Positions 58,325 through 64,000 of a stretch of DNA of 64,000 bases are shown here, one piece after another (the stretch's first letter is position 1; every line of letters starts with the position of its first letter). The position numbers and the translations under genes are program-made. The DNA is from Candidatus Obscuribacterales bacterium (lineage in GTDB: Bacteria > Cyanobacteriota > Vampirovibrionia > Obscuribacterales > Obscuribacteraceae). The stretch is taken from contig JAIEQI010000036.1 in NCBI GenBank assembly GCA_019747875.1, positions 1-64,000 on the forward strand, written 5' to 3'. Under the pieces are notes generated by a model. It worked only from the letters and a program-made list of their open reading frames with translations. It ran no database searches and was not told the DNA's origin.

Positions 58325-59371
58325 CTAGAAATCTGAAGATGGAGATTTCCCTGCACCGCTGGCGGCTGGTGTTTGGGCTGGTGCTTGCACTGGGGCTTGC
58401 ATGGTGTTGCTCGGCGGGCTTGCTGAGCTTGGAGCTGGAAAGTTTTCACCGCCGATTGGCGGGATGTCGGAGCCGGCATTCTTCAAGCTGCGACCTGGTA
58501 GTGATTCATCCGGTTCATCGTCAACATTGCCTAGTGGAACTCCAGCTCCGGGAGCGGCAATTCCAAGCTTGAGTGGGGCGCCGGTGCGCACCGTCAGTGG
58601 TGACCCTTCGTCGATCCAGTAATCGTATTTGCGGACGACTAGTGAGCGGATTCGGTTGCCATCATCGCCTTGATTTCGGTCCCCACCCGTTCCGTAAATT
58701 TCGTGCGACATGAACTCACGCTTGCGAACGTACTCTGGACCTCGTCCTTGTTGTCCGCCACGTCCGCCGCCATATCGATTTGCTCCAGGAGCTACAGCTT
58801 CGAATGCAGCAGCGCTACCAACATAAGCGACGTTGGAGCCGAGCTGTGGGCCGGTCCTCCCTCGACCGCCCTTTGTATCTTCGACTTCACCTGCCAGGCT
58901 GGCGACAAGTGGATAGCTTGTTCCGTCTGGTGTACGCAGTTGGTTAAGTTGAATCCGCAGTTTCCCGCGAGTTGGAGGCATTTTCTTCTTGCGCGGAAAT
59001 GCTCTTGATGGAATCGCCTCCACTACTTCTCCGATCACCTCTGATCCAGCCGGAATAACGACATCGGTTCCATTTGCCAGTAGGGGCGATGAAAGAATAA
59101 TAGCGAAAGCCTGTCCGGCATGACTCTGGGCGGAGCTGATGCTGGTGCTCATTCTTCCTTCGAAAGTGGTTCCAATCGGAAGGATGATTGTTTTGCCGCT
59201 CATCGAATGTGCGGCGCGATAGTATGTGTTTGGATCTGAGCGCTTTGTTCGTTGTTGTGCTGCTACATCGGTTGGCATCAAGCCCGCGATGACAAAAAGA
59301 CTCAAGGCAATAAGGAATGCGGGCCGACAGCCCGGCGAACTGCTGGAGCGTATTTCCATTTGGCTATTCAT
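58325..59371 (-). CDS. Secreted beta-rich protein, unknown
   Basis: 348 aa. Signal peptide ends near DVAAQ. The middle has IILPIGTTFEGRMSTSISSAQSHAGQAFAIILSSPL and VVIPAGSEVIGEVVEA, a pattern like the TrbI/VirB10 beta barrel or other envelope proteins with a cavity, then Gly/Arg-rich and Pro/Ala-rich low-complexity tails. ATG overlaps the previous stop by 4 bp. Function unknown; possibly an envelope scaffold. Confidence 0.6.
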   Translation of the reverse strand: MNSQMEIRSSSSPGCRPAFLIALSLFVIAGLMPTDVAAQQRTKRSDPNTYYRAAHSMSGKTIILPIGTTFEGRMSTSISSAQSHAGQAFAIILSSPLLANGTDVVIPAGSEVIGEVVEAIPSRAFPRKKKMPPTRGKLRIQLNQLRTPDGTSYPLVASLAGEVEDTKGGRGRTGPQLGSNVAYVGSAAAFEAVAPGANRYGGGRGGQQGRGPEYVRKREFMSHEIYGTGGDRNQGDDGNRIRSLVVRKYDYWIDEGSPLTVRTGAPLKLGIAAPGAGVPLGNVDDEPDESLPGRSLKNAGSDIPPIGGENFPAPSSASPPSNTMQAPVQAPAQTPAASGAGKSPSSDF

Positions 59372-59637
59372 TCTCCCTGAACCTCTTTTTGTGGAGTCGC
59401 CCTTTCTACAAGCGAAACGTTTACATCTTTTCCCAATGTGACAGGTCTCTTATTCCTTTTTATCAAAAACTGTGCCGCTAGCGCCAATGCACTGGAGACC
59501 ACCACCGCAATTATGATGATAGTTGCCAGCCTGGCGAGGCTGAACGCATAACCCATAACCCCCGGCAACATTATGCATATTGCTGTTATGACAATAGTGG
59601 CGCCGGCGATCATTTTTATGGTTTGCAGATTTGGCAT
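59368..59637 (-). CDS. Small two-TM membrane protein, unknown
   Basis: About 89 aa from ATG 59637. The longer frame to 59703 is disfavoured because its first codons lie in a copy of the GGGCGATAGCCC repeat. TM helices about 8-28 (MIAGATIVITAICIMLPGVMG) and 34-60 (LATIIIIAVVVSSALALAAQFL), then a basic tail. Overlaps the next gene by 4 bp, so it belongs to the same operon. Confidence 0.55.
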   Translation of the reverse strand: MPNLQTIKMIAGATIVITAICIMLPGVMGYAFSLARLATIIIIAVVVSSALALAAQFLIKRNKRPVTLGKDVNVSLVERATPQKEVQGE

Positions 59638-59676
59638 TGCAGGATCTGGTGATAGCCAGTGATTTGACGGTAAAAG

Positions 59677-59697
59677 GGCGATAGCCCGGCGAACTAC
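59677..59697 (-). repeat. Single GGGCGATAGCCC hairpin repeat
   Basis: Seen as AGGGCGATAGCCCGGCGAAC, the same core as the 21545-21701 array. A relative, GCCGACAGCCCGGCGAAC, occurs at about 59319. Confidence 0.55.
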
Positions 59698-59703
59698 GAA
59701 CAT

Positions 59704-60108
59704 CTAGTAATTGTCGTTATCTCGATCTTTGCGGAGCATACCTTCCATGCGATCGATCACAACAGGTCCAACTATACGCCGTCCGGCCCACCAGGCGACT
59801 AGCAGCGCAACAGGTAAGCCGAGTACGCGCATCAAGCGTGGTGTCACCGGATAGAAGATCAAAATAACAAGACAGGTAACTCCGAGGGTGACGATCATTG
59901 CGAACTTGATGATGAGGTCTTCTTGCTCTTGCCGCGTCATGCGGTTGAAGCTGTCTTTCAGAATGTTCTTGTAATTGACCCAAAAACGTTTTGCTCCGCG
60001 GCTTGAGGATTTCCAGGCTTCGGTTTCTGTGATGTTACGAGCCTTTCCCGATGATTCCGGCGGAGGATTCATGCGATCTGTATCTGATCTGTTTTTCCTC
60101 TCAACCAT
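59704..60108 (-). CDS. Two-TM membrane protein, unknown
   Basis: 134 aa. A polar N-terminus (about 65 residues, RKNRSDTDRMNPPPESSGK), then two hydrophobic segments IVTLGVTCLVILIFYP and LMRVLGLPVALLVAWWAG, and a basic/acidic tail. GAGG-type SD precedes the ATG. Its start is about 90 bp from the TPR gene on the same strand. No family recognised. Confidence 0.6.
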   Translation of the reverse strand: MVERKNRSDTDRMNPPPESSGKARNITETEAWKSSSRGAKRFWVNYKNILKDSFNRMTRQEQEDLIIKFAMIVTLGVTCLVILIFYPVTPRLMRVLGLPVALLVAWWAGRRIVGPVVIDRMEGMLRKDRDNDNY

Positions 60109-60198
60109 TTCCTTCTCCTTACTGCCTTTAGTGAGCTCTCTTTACCAGCTTGCAAGCTCCCGATAAACCCTTTTCGCGGCGGTTCGCCAGCTCTATAT

Positions 60199-62016
60199 TT
60201 ACTTCTTCTTTTTCGGTTTGTCTATCTTCTTTAATTTGGCCATCGTCGTTTCGACATCCGTTCTCTGTGCGTTGCCGTCGTCGACTAGCTCTAGGAAAGC
60301 GTTTCCGTAGTTGACAGCTTGATCCACATCCGGCTTCTTCGTTTTTCCGTAGAGGCAGAAGAGCCCGTAGTAGGCGTTGCTGTGTTGTGGGTCGGCAATC
60401 AGTGCTTGTTTGTAATGATCAAGCGCGACTTCCGGGATTGTACGAGTTGCATCGCCAAGTTTTGTTTGCCTGGCAGCTTCGTTTCTCTGGGCGATAATTT
60501 TACTGATGCCCTGCTCCGCTCGCGGCGCGGCATCGGACATTTGCTTGGCATAGTTGAACGCTTCTTCGGCGGAGGACAAATCACCATCGTAGAATGCTTG
60601 TTCTCCTAGCGTCAGCAGATCATACGCATTGTCTTTCTTGTTGTTGATGACGGTTTGGAAGTGCTGGCGCGCTTCTTTGAAGCGATTTTGTGCCAACGCT
60701 TTCTCGCCTTCTGAAAGTTCAATGCTGTCTTGCAAGTTGCTGGCGCCGCCCCGCATCAGCTTACCTTTGACTCCATGCTCGGCAATTACGTTTTGCAGTT
60801 GATCCATCAGCTGCTGCCAGCCTGGCGGATACTGTCCTTCTTTACGGGCCTTGCGGAAATAAACGCGCGATAGGCCAAGCAGCGATCCCGGATCATCTGG
60901 TTGGGATGCTAATATCGTTCGATACTCAGATTCAGCGACATCCAGTTTGTCCTGACGCAAAGCTAGCTCAGCCAGCTGCTGGCGAAGCGTCAAATCGTTC
61001 GGAAGAATTTCCAGTGCATCGTGCAAAGATGCTATACCAAGTTCACCGTCGCCGCGCATGGCATAGAACTCGGCCATGTGCTTGTAGGCTTCGGGACTGT
61101 GTGGGTCTAAACGAATGGATTCCCGCCATGAGGCCAGCGCCGCTGGTCCATCGCCTTGCTTCCTGTAGATATCACCTTCAACTAGATACCAATCAAAGGA
61201 ACGGTACTGATTCGGAATGTTGTGCAATTCCAAAAATGCATCTTCGGGCTTGCCGGCCTGCGCTAAGATCACCGACTTCTGTAGGTGCGCTGGATGATAG
61301 TTCTTATCCATCTTCAAAGCTTTGTCAACGTAAGTTTCAGCGTCTTTATCTTTGGGATCAATTCGCAGCAATGCTTGGGCCAGTAAAGTCAGGTTGACCG
61401 GATTCTCGGCCAGACCAACTGCTTTCTTCAAAGGCTCGACCGCCTCTTCCAGATCGTCTTGTGCAATTTTGACAAGACCAAGTGTTTGCTGTGCGATCAG
61501 AATGTCGGGATTGCTCTGAATTGATTTCTTGCAGAGGGTCTCTGACGCTTCCAGGTACTGGTCTCTCTTGGCGGGCGAGGCGACTGACTTAGAGTGCACG
61601 AATGAAACGTAGCCGGCCGCGGCAGTAACGTTTGGATTGTCAGCGAAATTGCCTTTTGCCTTTCGAAGTATTTTTTCTGCTTCAAGAATCTTCGATGGCG
61701 CTCCTTGCTTTGCAAGAGATACAGCCAAGCCGGCATAGGCGTCACCGCTGCTATCATCAGGCAGCAGCGAACGATAAGCCTCCTCTGCTTGTTTGTACTT
61801 GTTCTGCGTAAGGAATGTATCTGCATCCTCAATGACGTAGGTTTTCGCTTCGGGCACTGCCTGTGGTGTCGCCGGCGTGGCTGCTGGTGCTGGTGGCGCA
61901 GCTGCCTGCATGGGGGCCGGTGCTAGTGATGGAAGCAAGAAAAGGCTGCATGCCAGCAGCAAGATTCTTTTCTTTGATGAATTTGGTGATTGTGGCTTCC
62001 AGTACATAACGAACAC
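60199..62016 (-). CDS. Secreted TPR protein
   Basis: 605 aa. A signal peptide ends near APAPMQA, followed by an Ala/Pro-rich linker, then at least ten TPR-like repeats (EDADTFLTQNKYKQAEEAYRSLLP, LRQDKLDVAESEYRTILASQPDD, GEQAFYDGDLSSAEEAFNYAKQM). Predicted periplasmic scaffold. The C-terminus is Lys rich (KKIDKPKKKK). It lies directly after a second TPR gene, whose stop is 1 bp before this ATG, so they are one operon. Confidence 0.75.
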   Translation of the reverse strand: MFVMYWKPQSPNSSKKRILLLACSLFLLPSLAPAPMQAAAPPAPAATPATPQAVPEAKTYVIEDADTFLTQNKYKQAEEAYRSLLPDDSSGDAYAGLAVSLAKQGAPSKILEAEKILRKAKGNFADNPNVTAAAGYVSFVHSKSVASPAKRDQYLEASETLCKKSIQSNPDILIAQQTLGLVKIAQDDLEEAVEPLKKAVGLAENPVNLTLLAQALLRIDPKDKDAETYVDKALKMDKNYHPAHLQKSVILAQAGKPEDAFLELHNIPNQYRSFDWYLVEGDIYRKQGDGPAALASWRESIRLDPHSPEAYKHMAEFYAMRGDGELGIASLHDALEILPNDLTLRQQLAELALRQDKLDVAESEYRTILASQPDDPGSLLGLSRVYFRKARKEGQYPPGWQQLMDQLQNVIAEHGVKGKLMRGGASNLQDSIELSEGEKALAQNRFKEARQHFQTVINNKKDNAYDLLTLGEQAFYDGDLSSAEEAFNYAKQMSDAAPRAEQGISKIIAQRNEAARQTKLGDATRTIPEVALDHYKQALIADPQHSNAYYGLFCLYGKTKKPDVDQAVNYGNAFLELVDDGNAQRTDVETTMAKLKKIDKPKKKK

Positions 62017-62017
62017 T

Positions 62018-63931
62018 CTATTTCTTTTTTGGTTTTGCCGTGGTCATTTCAAGAGCAGCGGCACTCATGCCTTCTTCGGCTGGTTTGCTTTCAGCCGTCT
62101 TTTTGCCTATCTTTTTTCCATCATTATCGCTTTCGGAACCCGAATCACCGACCTTCGGCTTGTCCCCGCGATCGAGGCGATCAGCCTCAGCGTTTTCGTC
62201 TTGAGCGCCCTTCTTGTCGCCGATTTTGAGGAGACATTCAGCCAACAGTCTGTGAACGTCTGCCCTCTCGGGGCTGATTGCAAGCGCATCGCGGAAGGAG
62301 CTGGCTGCTTCCAAATATTTTCCATCTTGCTTCAGCTTGTTGCCTTCATCAATTTTGGGTTGCACTCTGTTTGCGTCGATCTGATTGACGAATCGCGAAG
62401 CATTAGTATAGCCCAGTGCAGACGCCGTCCGATAAAATCCTTTCGCCATATCGGCATCGCCTTTCTTTTCGTATCCATGACCAATTAAGAAAGCAGTGCG
62501 TCCGTCTTTTGGATCTTTCGAGAACATCTCTTGAGCTTTTTCGATTGCTTTGTCATGTTCACCACCGTCGATCAGTCCTTCGATGTCAGCATATTCTTTT
62601 TCTTTCATCGCTTTTGCCAGAGCTTCCTTTGACTGCTCCGGTGTCTTAGTCGGCGTCGTCGTGCTTGCAACTGCTGGTGAGGCGCCCAATCTAACTAACG
62701 CAGCTTTCAAGTCTGGATCTATTAAAGGATTGATCGAGACAGCCTTGTCATAACATTTCTTGGCTTTCTCATAGTCGACCTGGTGCTCGCGCAGGCGTCC
62801 AAGTATGTACCAGAGGCGTGCATCTTCTGCGTTGTCGTCAATGAGCTTTTTGATAGTAGCGACGCTCTCGGCTACCTGCGTATCGGACGCGATTGGCGAA
62901 CGTGCTACCGCCTGGTGGTAGGCTATGCGCGCTGCTCCGAGCTCAGATCTCGTTGGTCCGAGCTTGAAGCATTCCTTATATTCGGCTTGAGCTTGTGGAA
63001 ACTTTCCGCCAAGCAAATATGCTCCACCCAAAAGTAAATGATTATCGAAGCTCGGCCTGATGGATACTGCATGTTGGGCTACTTCAATTAGACCCTGGAT
63101 AGCCGAGCCGTCAGACGGATTGAGCATGACGGCTCGCCTGTATTCAATGGCTGCATTGGCGAGGCGCTGCATTCCTTTTGTGCCCTTGCCCTGGTCTTTC
63201 GCTTTCATAGCGAATTCTTTCAAGATATCGCCCAGTTGCCGGTGGCAAGCTGCTAGCTCGTTGCGCTCGTCGTTCGCCCAGTTGGAATCGCCGACGGCGG
63301 ATCGCAGCTCCTTAAAGCCATCCACCGGTTTGCCGGCCTTTAGCAAGCAGCGTCCAAGGGCCGCACGATTTTTTGGCGAGCCGCTCATCTTCAAGCATTT
63401 TCTATACTCAACAATTGCGGTGTCGTACTGCGCGTTGACGTCGGCGTCGTCGGCAAGCCGTTGTCTGAAGTTCAAATTCATGGGGTCTTGCCCCTGGCTT
63501 CTTAGTAATTGGTCTAGCTCCGCATCAGCAGCGGCGTTTGCGGGATCCACGAACATCGCTTTGCGAAACTCGCTGGCCGCCAGGTGCTTGTTCTTCGTTC
63601 GCAAGTGTTTTCCGTATTCCAGGTGCGCAGCCGATAAGTTTGTTCGCCATGTCGTGTTGTATGCGTCCATCTCAACTGCGATTTCGTGTTCGCGAATTGC
63701 ATCTGCCCATATTCCTTTGCTTCCCAGCTCGACTCCGCGGTTGTTGTGCTCGACCGGCGTTGTTGGGTTTGGTGTCTGCAAAAACACTCCGCCTGATGGT
63801 CTGGCTCCGCCACCGCCCCGACGCTTAGGCGCAGCTTCAGAATCAGTCGCTGCGAAAACGCTGATCGCCACTGACAGCGAAAGTGCAAGAAGAACTAGCG
63901 AAGGAGTTTTACTTATATTTCTGGAAAACAT
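62018..63931 (-). CDS. Secreted TPR protein
   Basis: 637 aa. Signal peptide (VLLALSLSVAISVFA), a Gly/Arg-rich linker, then TPR-like repeats throughout: NNRGVELGSKGIWADAIREHEIAVEM, EQSKEALAKAMKEKEYADIEGLIDGG, IGHGYEKKGDADMAKGFYRTASALG. The tail is acidic then Lys-rich (DSESDNDGKKIGKKTAE), ending AKPKKK, like the next gene. First gene of the pair; the role is probably envelope protein assembly. Confidence 0.75.
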   Translation of the reverse strand: MFSRNISKTPSLVLLALSLSVAISVFAATDSEAAPKRRGGGGARPSGGVFLQTPNPTTPVEHNNRGVELGSKGIWADAIREHEIAVEMDAYNTTWRTNLSAAHLEYGKHLRTKNKHLAASEFRKAMFVDPANAAADAELDQLLRSQGQDPMNLNFRQRLADDADVNAQYDTAIVEYRKCLKMSGSPKNRAALGRCLLKAGKPVDGFKELRSAVGDSNWANDERNELAACHRQLGDILKEFAMKAKDQGKGTKGMQRLANAAIEYRRAVMLNPSDGSAIQGLIEVAQHAVSIRPSFDNHLLLGGAYLLGGKFPQAQAEYKECFKLGPTRSELGAARIAYHQAVARSPIASDTQVAESVATIKKLIDDNAEDARLWYILGRLREHQVDYEKAKKCYDKAVSINPLIDPDLKAALVRLGASPAVASTTTPTKTPEQSKEALAKAMKEKEYADIEGLIDGGEHDKAIEKAQEMFSKDPKDGRTAFLIGHGYEKKGDADMAKGFYRTASALGYTNASRFVNQIDANRVQPKIDEGNKLKQDGKYLEAASSFRDALAISPERADVHRLLAECLLKIGDKKGAQDENAEADRLDRGDKPKVGDSGSESDNDGKKIGKKTAESKPAEEGMSAAALEMTTAKPKKK

Positions 63932-64000
63932 TTACCGACACCTGGGGTGATTAGTCAGAATCTCATTTTATATACAACTGCCTTATCGGCGCTTGCCGTA

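Overview
The window looks like chromosomal DNA of a non-photosynthetic Cyanobacteria-related diderm, most likely Candidatus Melainabacteria (Vampirovibrionia), order Obscuribacterales. This is inferred from protein style: tandem Ser/Thr kinases with TPR tails, secreted TPR proteins, a secreted protein with repeated 'RL-RLE---FG' units, an NtcA/Crp-like regulator, and an outer membrane shown by Lnt, FadL-like, CzcC/TolC-like and lipoprotein genes. No photosynthesis gene was seen. The assignment rests on recognition, not on a database search.

Layout. 1-77 is the 3' end (domains V and VI) of a group II intron, followed by a long imperfect palindrome. 737-20259 is ordinary chromosome: a VWA protein, a lipoprotein, tRNA-Val, an aminopropyltransferase-like protein, HutH, several secreted or membrane proteins including three tandem paralogs with paired CRP-like palindromes upstream, an NDUFA9-like SDR, a zinc metallopeptidase, Lnt, and RecA with a Lys-rich N-terminal extension. 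20260-34801 holds a Crp/Fnr regulator, tRNA-Arg, a hairpin-repeat array, a MerA/Lpd-like flavoprotein, an aquaporin, two adjacent Ser/Thr kinase-TPR genes, an LRV-receiver-TPR protein, a frameshifted hybrid kinase with an ethylene-receptor-like sensor, and a FadL-like porin.

34884-56627 is a 21.7-kb transposon. It has perfect 24-bp terminal inverted repeats, a flanking 6-bp direct repeat (CTTGCG), and an int-tniA-tniB operon at its right end, preceded by a lox/dif-like 34-bp palindrome that may be its resolution site. Cargo: an ArsR regulator and small Cys-rich protein, CzcCBA-type efflux, a P1B-type ATPase with an APC motif, an unknown membrane protein, a lipid-kinase-like protein, a split borosin (backbone N-methylated RiPP) precursor and methyltransferase, an erythromycin-esterase-like protein and a PIN toxin/antitoxin pair. 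An intact IS21-family element (47426-50026, 6-bp TATGGA duplication) has split the borosin methyltransferase gene. A third, degenerate copy of the transposon end (46721) separates the metal module from the borosin module, suggesting a composite origin.

56628-64000 returns to chromosome: a 63-bp minisatellite, a dispersed 37-bp repeat, RimM and UbiX (4-bp overlap), a secreted protein, two small membrane proteins and two secreted TPR proteins.

The most notable items are the split borosin locus carried on a metal-resistance transposon and inactivated by the IS, the transposon itself with its candidate resolution site, and the ethylene-receptor-like sensor kinase.
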